Counted from the stretch's first letter, positions 7,500 through 16,136 are shown. The stretch: 64,000 nt of DNA from Segatella copri (GCF_949820605.1 NZ_CATKVU010000001.1:1-64000), one strand, 5' to 3'. Numbers and translations are program-made. The notes: generated by a model from the sequence alone, not told the origin.

Positions 7500-10259
7500 G
7501 CATTTTCCTTTGCCTCTTACTTGCTAATACCTGGATATTTTCACATCTATATCATTCTTGATTGAACGCTATCATTAAAAGTTTGTATGTTTGAAAGTTT
7601 GTAAGCACATTTACATGTAGGTTACCTTACTTGATTGTAGTATAATGTAAATTGCTGATCTATAGAATTATATCTTATTTGCAGGTTTCCAAACATGTTT
7701 GAAAATAAATAAAAATGTTCGCCATACTTTATTATTTATTGTATTTTAGAATCCATTTTGTTCAGAGCATGGGAATTAGTTTCTCCCCTACCCTACATGC
7801 TTATAGTATTAGCAACGTGGCGATAGGTTACCATGAGACATAGATGATTTGTGACTGCCGTAACACGAATTTGTATCAGATGCTGTTATTAATTATAGTT
7901 GGATAGACTTAACTGTCATAGTTGTATAAGATACCTGCTACCCCACCCCATCAATAATCTATCTTACATACTTTTGTTATTCTTTACTATCTTATTTTGT
8001 ATTGAGCTTTCCAAATCTTTTCACCTGATGATATGTTCTCTTTTACTTTCTATATTTGTTTGAAAGTTTGAAAACCTACAAACTAGTATGTTTGTATTTT
8101 TGTATTGCGTTTTTTAATACATTAATATATAGATATATAGCTATAGTATATGTTTACAGGTATGTTTGAAAACAAAATAAACTGAAAAAGTGAAAACCCG
8201 TACGCAAACGTATTTCATTTGTCACTCTTCCATTTTTTTTGAATCTCTATTTATCATTGTGCCCTCTCCTTCTTTCTTTTTCAAGAAATATTGTTTGCTC
8301 GTTTAATTGCAAGTTTGTCTGGTTGATTCTTGTTCTTTTGATCTCAAACATTCTTGTTTCTTTGTATTCTAGTTATTATGTATCTTGGTTAACATGCTGT
8401 TTTGTTTATATGATTTTTAGTATGTTTTATTATCCGTATTGCTGCCTGATTTTCATTATATTGTTGACTTTGTGAAAAATTTCTTGAATGTTTGAAAAAT
8501 ATGTATTTTGTGAAGCTGTTTACTTCTAAACATGAAAAACCGAAAACATGTTTACTTGAAAGATATAAAGTCAGAATACGGGTTATCATATTATTATCTC
8601 TTTTATACAATATCTTTTGTTTACATGTATGTTTGTAAACTCAAAAACATAAATATTTGTATTAGAATCGTTTTATCCTGGTTTAGTCTGTTAACTGTTG
8701 CATGAGCTTAATTGGGTATCTATTTTGTATGTTTGAAAACATGTTTCTTTGAATCCTTGTTTAAATTCATGATACCCTATGACTTTTATTTATTCCTGTT
8801 TACTTTCTCATATTTACTAATATATTCCTATTTTACTGAACTCTTTGTATGTTTGAAAACAAATATGTTTGAAAGAATGAATCTTTGAAAGTTAGAATTA
8901 GTTTTTCTGGTGTTTCTTTGAGCTGTTAACTTACTGATATGTAAGTTATTAATATATTTGTAATATTGCTTACATGAATACATGTATGTTTGTATACGTG
9001 TATTTACTATTATATATTATTGGGTTTTAGGTTGTTTTATTTTACTATTTGTAATGTACTTTATCACTTTAGATTCTTTGTTTCTTTTTAGTTTTGATCA
9101 TACTTTTTGTTTGTATGTTTGGACGTTTGATTGTTTGTGTGTTTGAATATTTGAAACTTGCAGGTGTATCAAATGTCCTTATTTCTTTTTTATGTGTTTG
9201 TAAACATGTATGTTTGGTTACATGTTCCTTTGTTTTCTATAACTTTTTACATTCCTGTTTTATCTGTTAGCTTGCTTACATGAATACATGTAACTTTGTA
9301 TGTTTGATTGTTTGGTTCTTTGCAAACCGATAATTACGTATATATGATTATCTGTATGTTTGATTCCAATTAAACAAAGTCTTTTGTTTTTTTACACTGC
9401 TTCCTTTGAAAACTAGCTTACATTTTTTCTTTGGTTGTTTGATTGTTTGATAGTCGGCAAACTATGTATAATGTAAACGTGTATGATTGAAAGCAAACCT
9501 GTTTGCATTTAGCATTTCGGTTCATTACCTTTGTGATGCATTTCATATTTACTATCTTTTTTGTAAGACCGCAACCATGTATGTTAGAATTTGGTCGTGA
9601 ATTCTTTCGGTGGTTGGCCAGAGAGAGTGTCTGAGGGTGACGAACAATGCCATCAAACGTTCACTCGGTTGGTCTTTCTATCAGACGCTTTGCAAAGATT
9701 ATCATTTTTGGGGAGAATTTACATTTTTCATTCAATAATTTGTTTTATAATCTTTTTGATGACTTGAACATGGATCCATGTTTTTTTCGTAAGTTGGTAT
9801 TCCTGAATGTTTCCTAACAGTTTTATCCTGGTGTTGCTTGATTTTGTTTGGTATTGCTATCATCAATTATCTGCTATCTCCTTTTCTTTCCTTATCTGAT
9901 CTTTGTATGTTACTTTTGAGAGGTATGTTTCTTGTTGATGTTAATAGAGTGGAGTAGGGATGTAGGTGTTTCCGTCTGGAACTACTATCAGCTCTACTTT
10001 TCTTTATAGTGTTGCTTAACTGTCCCTTTTACTTTTTTATACTCAGTTCGTTTATGTTTGAAAGTTATTATATTTGACTGTTTGTAAAACCGTAAGCCGA
10101 AAAACATAAAAACATGTATGTTTGAAAACCTTTTTAATTGCTTTTTATAAACGTTTGATTAATAGTATGATATAAGTTGTTTGATGCTTGCAAACTTATA
10201 TGTACACAAACATGTTTGCAAAATATTATGTTTGAAAACAAACTTTTTTGCGATTTCTC
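7500..10259. repeat. 2.8-kb non-coding, T-rich region with many TATGTTTG-type repeats; candidate origin/centromere
   Basis: No convincing gene lies between the rep operon and parA. Short degenerate repeats with a TATGTTTG(A/T)AAAC-like core recur throughout in both orientations. Examples are near 7585, 7695, 8095, 8170, 8500, 8625, 8730, 8850, 8985, 9115, 9205, 9300, 9355, 10055, 10125 and 10230, often as paired arms such as TTTGTAAACATGTATG or TTACATGTATGTTTGTAAAC. The density, and the position between a Rep_3 initiator and a ParA operon, fit iterons or a parS-like centromere. Which proteins bind it is inference. Confidence 0.6.
9624..9691 (+). ncRNA. Possible structured RNA or stem-loop island in the repeat region
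   Basis: Within the T-rich region, 9600-9700 is markedly more GC-rich and mixed in sequence. AGAGTGTCTGA (9624-9634) pairs with TCAGACGCTTT (9681-9691): 11 bp including two G-U pairs. Inside it, GGGTGACG (9635-9642) pairs with 9658-9666, leaving one bulged base, and encloses a 15-nt loop. A 14-nt bulge separates the two helices on the 3' side. Candidates are a copy-control RNA or an origin structure. No promoter was identified for it. Confidence 0.35.
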
Positions 10260-10290
10260 TTGTTTATTTTAATTATTTAATGTATCTTTG
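10260..10290 (+). promoter_or_regulatory. parA promoter
   Basis: TTG (10260-10262), 20 nt, then TATCTTTG (10283-10290) fits the Bacteroidales -33/-7 consensus. The parA ATG is 31 nt downstream. Confidence 0.6.
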
Positions 10291-10321
10291 CACCATAAAT
10301 TAATAATTAAAAGTCAAAGAT

Positions 10322-11128
10322 ATGGAAAATAGACTGAAAATGATCTTGGCTATCGTCAATAATAAGGGTGGCGTTGGCAAAACGACTACAGTGCAAAATC
10401 TTGCAGCTGGTATGCTCCGAAAGGATAAGAATCTAAGAATCCTTGAGATAGACTTGGATCCTCAGTGTAACTTAACCCTTTTGAACCATGCTCCAGAAGG
10501 TTGTGCTACTGTTTTTGATTCTATGATTGCTTGTAAGGGTCTTCCTATATACAAGTCTAAGATAGGTGTGTATTATGTTCCAGGTTCTGCAAAAATGCAG
10601 GATGTGGATCCTTTCCTTCAGAATACCGGATCTCCTCGTCAAGTGTTAGGAGCTTGCATCAGCAGTCCTTGCATAGATTTTACCGGTGAAGGTATCACTG
10701 ATCCTATAGATTTCTTTGACTATATCTTCATTGATTGCCCTCCAGCATTGTCTCAGTCAACTTACAATGCTATGGTTGTTGCCAGTCATTTGCTTATACC
10801 AGTTCAGATGGAAGGACTTTCTGTGAATGGTTTGGCTGCCATTCTTGGAGCATTGAATGAGGTAAAAAATGGCAGATTTGCCTTGAATAAAGATCTTGAA
10901 TTATTAGGTCTGTTACCTGTAATGCTGGATGAGAGACCTCGCATTGTCCGTCAGGCGCTGGGTTTTCTTAAAGAGATATATGGTGATAAGGTCTTGTCGC
11001 ATGGTATTCGACGTTGCATCAAGGTAAATGAAGCGCAGACAGAGCTGACTGACCTGTTCTCATATTCACCTTATTGTACAGCAGCAAATGACTACTCTTT
11101 AGTAATTAAAGAATTGTTTAATCTATAA
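10322..11128 (+). CDS. parA: ParA family partition ATPase
   Basis: 268 residues. The deviant Walker A motif KGGVGKTTT is at residues 17-25, after ILAIVNN. LEIDLDPQCNLT (Walker A', about 42-53) and FDYIFIDCPPALSQ (Walker B, about 137-150) follow. This is a type Ia/Ib ParA without a long N-terminal DNA-binding region. ParA ATPases move plasmid or chromosome copies apart by binding nucleoid DNA dimerically in the ATP state, together with a centromere-binding partner. The downstream gene, 12 bp away, is the likely partner, and the repeat region upstream the likely centromere. Confidence 0.93.
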   Translation: MENRLKMILAIVNNKGGVGKTTTVQNLAAGMLRKDKNLRILEIDLDPQCNLTLLNHAPEGCATVFDSMIACKGLPIYKSKIGVYYVPGSAKMQDVDPFLQNTGSPRQVLGACISSPCIDFTGEGITDPIDFFDYIFIDCPPALSQSTYNAMVVASHLLIPVQMEGLSVNGLAAILGALNEVKNGRFALNKDLELLGLLPVMLDERPRIVRQALGFLKEIYGDKVLSHGIRRCIKVNEAQTELTDLFSYSPYCTAANDYSLVIKELFNL

Positions 11129-11140
11129 ATATTTAGAATT

Positions 11141-11389
11141 ATGGCAGGAAAGGATTTTCGCGCAGCGTTTAGTAATATGAATCAGGCAGTACGTCCTGGT
11201 AATGAACAGCCTGTTGTTAAGAAACAGAAGATGTCTCTTGCAGAGAAAAGAGCCACTATGCATGGTGTTCAGACTTATTTGTCTGATGAAGATTATGAGC
11301 AGCTTATGCTTACTAAGATTAAGACAAAAAAGAGTTGTGAAGAGATATTACGTGATGCTTTAAAGCAGTATATTCAGGCATTTAAGTAA
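11141..11389 (+). CDS. Small putative ParA partner (ribbon-helix-helix-like)
   Basis: 82 residues in a two-gene operon with parA and followed by a strong terminator. The N-terminal third is basic and probably disordered (KDFRAAFSNMNQAVRPGNEQPVVKKQK). The C-terminal half, HGVQTYLSDEDYEQLMLTKIKTKKSCEEILRDALKQYIQAFK, reads as a beta strand followed by two helices, as in ribbon-helix-helix DNA-binding proteins. Small RHH proteins serve as ParB equivalents in many plasmid par loci. The fold assignment is inferred from pattern and context, not from a recognised family signature. Confidence 0.7.
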   Translation: MAGKDFRAAFSNMNQAVRPGNEQPVVKKQKMSLAEKRATMHGVQTYLSDEDYEQLMLTKIKTKKSCEEILRDALKQYIQAFK

Positions 11390-11413
11390 AATGTCTGCTA
11401 AGAGATAGGGTTG

Positions 11414-11457
11414 GCCATTGACTGAGATTGTTGGATCTTAGGCAATGGCTTTTTTTT
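11414..11457 (+). terminator. Rho-independent terminator of the par operon
   Basis: GCCATTG (11414-11420) pairs with CAATGGC (11443-11449), with additional pairing inside (GAGAT/ATCTTA), followed by an eight-base T run. Confidence 0.85.
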
Positions 11458-11613
11458 GTCTTAAGCTGTACTGATGTTTCCTTGTTTTATTCTAATGTAA
11501 ACAGATTTAACTTTTTATACTATTGCGTTGTTTGTCTATGTATTATATCTATAGGTAATTTTGCTATCGATATAAAACCTCGTGCTTTTTCTGTCTGACT
11601 TACCTGTCATCAG

Positions 11614-12039
11614 TTGCTTTTTGACGTGCAAAGGTATGGCAGGCTTGTCAGATACCAAACACCACATTTCTGCTATCTGCAGAGAATCTTTTCAAGCAGC
11701 CTTCCACAATCAGAGATTGGGTATTCCAGAAAAGATTCTCTACAGATTGTTGGGTGTTCTGACTTCTTGAGCCTTCCATCTTTTAAGCACGTAAAAAGGC
11801 AAAGTGATGACGGGTATGCCGTTACAGACACATTCCATCGTGCGTTCAATGAATGGAAAGACAATTGTGTTTACATTACTGAACTTGTTATGGTGTTGAA
11901 TCATAAGATTGCCCAGTGGTATGAAAAAAACATGGAGCTAGCCAAACTTTACGATAAGTATTATCATGCAGCAGCTTGTTACGCAGAGGATAATCTCAAA
12001 GGGGCTAAGCTACAGTATTATTATAGGGTGACAGATTAA
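11614..12039 (+). CDS. Hypothetical protein, start uncertain
   Basis: The last ~90 codons look genuinely coding: SDDGYAVTDTFHRAFNEWKDNCVYITELVMVLNHKIAQWYEKNMELAKLYDKYYHAAACYAEDNLKGAKLQYYYRVTD, a helical, Tyr/Lys-rich sequence of the kind seen on Bacteroidales plasmids. The upstream part of the frame overlaps a strong inverted repeat and reads poorly. Another frame (ATG 11637 to 11770, MAGLSDTKHHISAICRESF...) competes there, so a frameshift or a later start (non-ATG, near 11800) is possible. Function is unknown; it sits next to the plasmid backbone genes. No recognisable domain. Confidence 0.45.
   Translation: MLFDVQRYGRLVRYQTPHFCYLQRIFSSSLPQSEIGYSRKDSLQIVGCSDFLSLPSFKHVKRQSDDGYAVTDTFHRAFNEWKDNCVYITELVMVLNHKIAQWYEKNMELAKLYDKYYHAAACYAEDNLKGAKLQYYYRVTD
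11629..11659 (-). promoter_or_regulatory. Candidate leftward promoter
   Basis: On the minus strand TTTG (11659-11656), 19 nt, then TACCTTTG (11636-11629) is a near-consensus Bacteroidales promoter reading toward the par terminator. Only a 24-codon ORF lies downstream, so its product, if any, could be a short RNA. Confidence 0.4.
11675..11747. repeat. Long inverted repeat (18 bp paired, one mismatch)
   Basis: AGAGAATCTTTTC (11681-11693) is perfectly complementary to 11729-11741. Beyond one mismatch the pairing continues with ATCTG/CAGAT, giving arms 11675-11693 and 11729-11747 around a 35-nt loop. It lies inside the doubtful 5' part of the reading frame ending at 12039, which argues that this stretch is regulatory or element-derived rather than ordinary coding DNA. 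Confidence 0.6.
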
Positions 12040-12049
12040 AGAAGGAAAC

Positions 12050-12070
12050 GGCAAGGCTAACCACCTTGCC
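12050..12070 (+). terminator. Hairpin between two hypothetical genes
   Basis: GGCAAGG (12050-12056) pairs with CCTTGCC (12064-12070); ACAACTTTTT follows. It could end the upstream gene or act as a 5' hairpin of the next gene, whose ATG is 15 nt on. Confidence 0.5.
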
Positions 12071-12084
12071 ACAACTTTTTCAAC

Positions 12085-12573
12085 ATGGCTGACATTTTAG
12101 ATGATGAAATTTTGGAGTTGGAAGGTCTTTTTGCATCAGACCACTCAAGTATGAGAAATCGGCATATAGAGTTTGCCAGACGTGATTATGTAAAGCTCAA
12201 GCAGTTGGGGTATGTCCGTGCTCCTTCTGAACTTAAACTCAATGAGTATCTTTGGGTTGACGTACTTTCCTACTTGCAACCACGCACTCAAGTAGAGAAG
12301 ATTGAGGAAAACCTGGAAATTAGAATATTGCAGCATCCCAATGGATTGTGGACATATGGGGTTTTTGTAAGCTATGGAACCAGGGGATGGTCTTTCTTGC
12401 CAGGTCTTTTTACCGGTCTTTTTCGTTCCGAGAATGAGGCGCATGATACGGCTATCAATAGCCTGGTCAGATTTCTACAGGAAGACAAGAAAGCAGCTAA
12501 ACTTGTGAAGAAGTTAAAGGGGCGGCTTTCTGGTACCCTGCAGTTGGACTTGTTTGCTGGTTTTGTCTTTTAG
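12085..12573 (+). CDS. Hypothetical plasmid-backbone protein
   Basis: 162 residues from an ATG 15 nt after the hairpin. No named family was recognised. The N-terminus is acidic and helical (MADILDDEILELEGLFASDHSS), followed by RRDYVKLKQLGYVRAPSELKLNEYLWVDVLSYLQPR and a likely beta-rich segment (LEIRILQHPNGLWTYGVFVSYGTRGWSFLPGLF). The C-terminus is basic (KKAAKLVKKLKGRLSG) and ends LQLDLFAGFVF. There is no signal peptide or membrane segment. It lies between the par operon and hipBA; a plasmid maintenance role is possible but unsupported. Confidence 0.65.
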   Translation: MADILDDEILELEGLFASDHSSMRNRHIEFARRDYVKLKQLGYVRAPSELKLNEYLWVDVLSYLQPRTQVEKIEENLEIRILQHPNGLWTYGVFVSYGTRGWSFLPGLFTGLFRSENEAHDTAINSLVRFLQEDKKAAKLVKKLKGRLSGTLQLDLFAGFVF

Positions 12574-13297
12574 CAGGGAGTGGGGGAGAGGCTCTATCTA
12601 GGGTTTCTTCCCCTCGGTTCGGTTGCTTTCTTAGGGCGCAGCCGTCCGTCATAACAGGAGGTTATATCGGATAAATAGGTATCGCAGATGCTTGCCTGAT
12701 GGCTGATTCTTTATATCTATATTTTTTTGAGAAGTTTGGAGAGTTGCAATGGGGGTAGGCTACCTTCTAACAGATAGGTAGGAGGTCCTGCAGGCGATAT
12801 GAAAGAATCTGCTTCCTCTTCCTTTTGCTTCACTTTTTTGAAGATGGTGGCTTGTTTTTGGAAGGTGGTAGTCCTTTGCCATCCTTGTGACAGGTCTCTT
12901 TTGTTTGGATGTCACCTCCTTTCGCTTGCCTTCCTTGATGGAGGAGTGGCTGGTCATCGTAGGGTGGGGACTCGAAGGCCTGGTTGAAAGAGGTTTAGAT
13001 TGTCTCTATTTTCTCAGTGATGTTGATGGATACGCCGGGATTTGGCAGGGCTGCTGTTCTCTAAGTTTGGTTGTTGGAATGCGTCCTTTTTGATTCCTAC
13101 TACTTTTCTTGTTTCCTGGAGTAGCGTCCATTCATTTATCTTCATCTTATCATATCTATTTGCGAGGGGGAATTTGGAATGTGAATCTGTTCATTCCTTT
13201 AATGGGTCAGTTTTAGGGCTTGTTTTGTATGCTTTTTGGATTTTTGACTTACAGAAAGGTTAAAAAGTATGCAAAAAACAGAAAATCTTCATGATAG
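12574..13297. other. Gene-free stretch, nothing recognised
   Basis: 724 bp between the hypothetical gene and the hipBA promoter. Short frames occur on both strands, but none has a credible start, composition or motif. It may be decayed DNA. Confidence 0.5.
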
Positions 13298-13330
13298 TTG
13301 AAATTATCTGAAAATAAATGTGTATTTTTG
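13298..13330 (+). promoter_or_regulatory. hipBA promoter and AT-rich operator region
   Basis: TTG (13298-13300), 22 nt, then TATTTTTG (13323-13330) is a Bacteroidales-type promoter. Between it and the hipB ATG (13414) are related motifs AAGTATAATA and TAGTATAATT (about 13343 and 13390), candidate HipB operators. HipB families autorepress, so this placement is as expected. Confidence 0.5.
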
Positions 13331-13413
13331 TACCTATAAATATAAGTATAATACAATATAAAGCTGAATAAAGCGTATAACTTATATTATAGTATAATTT
13401 AAAATGAGAAATT

Positions 13414-13722
13414 ATGGTTGATTATTACGAGTATTCTATACCAGAATTGGTAAAGCTTCTTGGTGCAAGATTCAAGGATTACCGTCTGCGTAGCCATATG
13501 ACGCAGAAAGAGGTATCTGAACAATCGGGTATTACAATCACAACCATTCATAAGTTTGAGAATGGTACATCTGGCAATGTTTCACTCGGCACATTTCTTT
13601 TGCTGCTGAAGGCGATAGGGCAGATAGATGCCCTTGATGAACTGATGCCGGATTTACCGCCATCTGCGTACCTGATGAAAGAAGAAAAGAAAGTTCAACG
13701 AATAAAACATAAGAAGTCATGA
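13414..13722 (+). CDS. hipB: HipB-like antitoxin (XRE/Cro HTH)
   Basis: 102 residues. An XRE-type helix-turn-helix spans about residues 14-65 (LGARFKDYRLRSHMTQKEVSEQSGITITTIHKFENG...LLLLKAIGQIDALDELMP), followed by a short basic tail. HipB proteins bind and neutralise the HipA kinase and repress their own operon. The stop overlaps the hipA start by four bases (ATGA), so translation is coupled. It belongs to the short HipB group with a tail after the HTH. Chromosomal and plasmid copies both exist; here it adjoins a plasmid-type replication block and may stabilise it. Confidence 0.88.
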   Translation: MVDYYEYSIPELVKLLGARFKDYRLRSHMTQKEVSEQSGITITTIHKFENGTSGNVSLGTFLLLLKAIGQIDALDELMPDLPPSAYLMKEEKKVQRIKHKKS

Positions 13723-15212
13723 TAGCTAGTTCATTAAAAATAATGCTTTGGGACAAGGAAATCGGTCGCTTGTTCTGGGATGCAAGGAGAGGGGTTTCGT
13801 TTTTTGAGTACAATCCTGCTTTTCTTGGTGGGAGGCTTGATCCGTTCCCTCTGGTGGCTTCTGTCAAGTCACCTGCCAGCCGTCGTCCCATCATGGGTGA
13901 CAGGGAAACGAAGCTTTACCGCAAACTGCCTCCTTTTCTTGCTGATTCTTTACCTGATGCTTGGGGTAATCAGGTGTTTGAGTGTTGGCGCATACAGAAT
14001 GGCATTCGCAATCAGGAAATAACTCCGCTTGAAATTTTGTCCTTCATTGGTAAGCGTGGTATGGGAGCATTGGAGTTTATTCCTGAATCATCCGGCATTA
14101 GAAAGTCGGAAAAGCTGAATATGAAGTTGTTGACGGATTTGGCTCAGAGAATATTCTTGGAGCGTGAGAATGTGAAGCTGTTGCCAGATGAATCGCTGAC
14201 CATGCAGTCGTTGATAGCTGTAGGTACTTCGGCAGGCGGTCGCCAACCGAAGGCTATCATCGCAATCAATCCGGAAACCGGAGAAATCAGAAGCGGTCAG
14301 ATTGCCGGTCACAAGGGCTTTGATTATTGCATCCTGAAGTTTGGTGATGCAGAGCGTTCTTCTGCAGAACTGGAAATGGCCTATTACAAGATGGCTAGGG
14401 CTGCAGGCATAAGCATGATGCCTTGCAGGATTATTGAGATCGAAGGTCAGAAGCATTTCATTACCCATCGTTTTGATCGTGATGAGGAACGTAAATTACA
14501 CATGCAGACATTGGCGGCTCTATACCCTGATGCCGACAGCTATGAAAAGTTGCTGATGGTTTGTCGAAAGATGCGTCTGCCTGAAAGTACTCAGGAGGAA
14601 GTTTTCCGCAGGATGATATTCAATATTCTTGCCAACAACACTGATGATCACAACAAGAACTTCTCTTTTCTGATGGATGAAAGTGGAAAATGGCAACTTT
14701 CTCCTGCATACGATATGACCTATATCTTCAATACAGGTGGCTTTCTTCCTGAGAAGATGCATTGTATGATGATGCAGGGGAAGCTTCAAGGTCAGACTCT
14801 TGAAGATGCTTTGGCTCTCGGCAAGGAAAATGGTATCAGGAAGGCTGAAAGTATCATAGGTGAGGTTGCCTCTGCTATCCGCCAATTTAGACACTTTGCT
14901 GAGGAGTGCGAAGTTAGCCAGCGTTGGATAGGTGCTGTAGAAACCACCCTTAACCAGCATCTGGCAGAGTGGGGATTGCTCGAACGGAGAAAGAATGTTG
15001 CATTCAGAATTGGCGAAACTCTTTTTGAAAAGGTACGTGTAGAAAAGACATACAAAGGTAATTATCATCTTTTGTGTGAAGTGGACGGGAAAGAACGCAA
15101 GTTCGTGATTACCGGAAAGAAAGAAGAATATGCGTTGATTGATAGGGTTGGTACGGAAAATCTAACTGATGAGCAATTGTATTCGTTGGTTGAAACCTTC
15201 TTTGTAGGATAA
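13719..15212 (+). CDS. hipA: HipA-like serine/threonine kinase toxin
   Basis: 497 residues. HipA kinases phosphorylate translation targets such as glutamyl-tRNA synthetase and halt growth. The N-terminal subdomain is present (FLGGRLDPFPLVASV, LPPFLADSLPDAWGNQVFECW). The Gly-rich nucleotide loop AVGTSAGGRQPKAI is near residues 166-179, the catalytic loop NNTDDHNKNFSF near 306-317 and the metal-binding SPAYDMTY near 327-334, so the kinase looks active. About 70 residues after the kinase core (from roughly 425, RIGETLFEKVRVEKTYKGNYHLLCEVDG...) extend past the usual 430-440-residue length and look like a small beta-rich domain. A terminator follows. Confidence 0.92.
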   Translation: MIASSLKIMLWDKEIGRLFWDARRGVSFFEYNPAFLGGRLDPFPLVASVKSPASRRPIMGDRETKLYRKLPPFLADSLPDAWGNQVFECWRIQNGIRNQEITPLEILSFIGKRGMGALEFIPESSGIRKSEKLNMKLLTDLAQRIFLERENVKLLPDESLTMQSLIAVGTSAGGRQPKAIIAINPETGEIRSGQIAGHKGFDYCILKFGDAERSSAELEMAYYKMARAAGISMMPCRIIEIEGQKHFITHRFDRDEERKLHMQTLAALYPDADSYEKLLMVCRKMRLPESTQEEVFRRMIFNILANNTDDHNKNFSFLMDESGKWQLSPAYDMTYIFNTGGFLPEKMHCMMMQGKLQGQTLEDALALGKENGIRKAESIIGEVASAIRQFRHFAEECEVSQRWIGAVETTLNQHLAEWGLLERRKNVAFRIGETLFEKVRVEKTYKGNYHLLCEVDGKERKFVITGKKEEYALIDRVGTENLTDEQLYSLVETFFVG

Positions 15213-15236
15213 AAGACATTATTATATTTATTAAGG

Positions 15237-15263
15237 AGAGCGGCCTTTGGGTCCTCTTTTTTT
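15237..15263 (+). terminator. Terminator after hipA
   Basis: AGAG-GGCC (15237-15245, with one bulged C) pairs with GGTC-CTCT (15250-15257) around a TTTG loop, followed by seven Ts. It lies 25 bp after the hipA stop. Confidence 0.6.
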
Positions 15264-15265
15264 GT

Positions 15266-15376
15266 CATCTATTCAAGACTACCTATCAGAAGGATGGCAA
15301 GGACCATCATGTGATTAAACTTATTGCCACCAGCCTCTCAGAGGTAGAGAAGCAAAAGAAGGAGGAGGCAGCTTAG
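15266..15376 (+). pseudogene. 3' remnant of an unidentified small gene
   Basis: An open frame without a start codon reads FKTTYQKDGKDHHVIKLIATSLSEVEKQKKEEAA and stops at 15374-15376. The composition is clearly protein-like (amphipathic, charged C-terminus), and it begins immediately after the hipA terminator, so the 5' part has been lost. Family not recognised. Confidence 0.45.
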
Positions 15377-15756
15377 CCTCCTTTCCTATATCTGCCATGT
15401 TTATCTTTCCAAGGCTATCTTTTAGGTAGTCTTGGATTGATGGTACTTGGGGGATGGTATTATATCTACTTTTCGATGGATTCGCATATTTTCAAGGGGT
15501 TTCTTTGTCTATCTGTTTTGTTGATATCTATGGTTTGGTAAATGCCAAAAATCGGCTTTCCTATCAAATTTTAAAGTGGATGGAATATAGAGCTTTAGAA
15601 ATGAACCATTATGAACCGTTTTTCTGAATCTCGATGTAAATGATGCAAGAAAATTGTAACTGTCTGATAATCGGAATGGTAGAGAAATGCACTTCATACG
15701 CCTCTCAACTTAAAAACAGAATATCTTGGTGAAAATCAATATTTTAACATTTGTAA
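15377..15756. other. Gene-free stretch before the capsule-regulator promoter
   Basis: 380 bp with no credible ORF, repeat or RNA that I can see. Confidence 0.5.
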
Positions 15757-15788
15757 TTTGTGTGTTTACATTTTTTTTAGTATTTTTG
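15757..15788 (+). promoter_or_regulatory. Consensus promoter of the NusG-like (UpxY-type) gene
   Basis: TTTG (15757-15760), 20 nt, TATTTTTG (15781-15788) matches the Bacteroidales consensus exactly. Transcription would start near 15795, giving a leader of about 340 nt. I saw no inverted repeats directly flanking this promoter of the kind that make Bacteroides capsule promoters invertible. Confidence 0.8.
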
Positions 15789-15794
15789 CAACGT

Positions 15795-16136
15795 ATTTCT
15801 GTGTTTCTCATAGAGAGATGCAGGAGAGTGTGAAGAGTTAAAAACTTATAATATGGCTTTCGCCGTAAGCAGAATGTTTATGAAGTACAATTTGCTAAAC
15901 ACTAGCCTGTTCGCATCATGTATGTGTAAGGTTGAAAGACATAAAAGTATTGAAGATTAGTGGAAGTTAGTCTATTGGTTTTTCAATGCTGTGATACATT
16001 TCACAACCCCAATAACTCGGGAAGAGGCATCTTTTCAGGGGAAGCCGAAATATGTCTTGCAACCAAATCAGGTTGGATATTTAGTTACACTTTTTAACTC
16101 TTCCCTTGCGTTTACAATTCAAATTCAAAATCCTGT
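15795..16136 (+). promoter_or_regulatory. Structured 5' leader with 13-bp long-range inverted repeat
   Basis: GAAGAGTTAAAAA (15832-15844) is a perfect inverted repeat of TTTTTAACTCTTC (16091-16103), enclosing 246 nt. Inside are local hairpins TGTGA/TCACA (15990-16005) and AACC/GGTT (about 16061-16074), and a 35-codon ORF. Long leaders are where UpxY/NusG-type antiterminators act in Bacteroides capsule operons, so this may be the recognition or attenuation element. A DNA-inversion role is not excluded. Confidence 0.55.
15853..15960 (+). CDS. Possible 35-residue leader peptide
   Basis: ATG at 15853 to TAG at 15958-15960, encoding MAFAVSRMFMKYNLLNTSLF... It starts 8 nt after the 5' arm of the 13-bp leader repeat, so pairing of that arm could mask its start region. 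Not a known family; it could be chance. Confidence 0.3.
   Translation: MAFAVSRMFMKYNLLNTSLFASCMCKVERHKSIED

Noticed and set aside
8239..8610. Hydrophobic reading frames on both strands in the T-rich region
   Set aside because: They are made of Leu/Ser/Tyr/Phe codons expected from T-rich DNA, lack a credible start region and overlap the repeat family.
12760..13263. Several short frames between 12760 and 13263
   Set aside because: No consistent frame, ribosome-site context or protein-like composition; competing frames overlap on both strands.
15757..15788. Invertible capsule promoter
   Set aside because: Bacteroides-type phase-variable promoters are flanked by inverted repeats; none was found around this promoter. 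The 13-bp repeat is wholly downstream.
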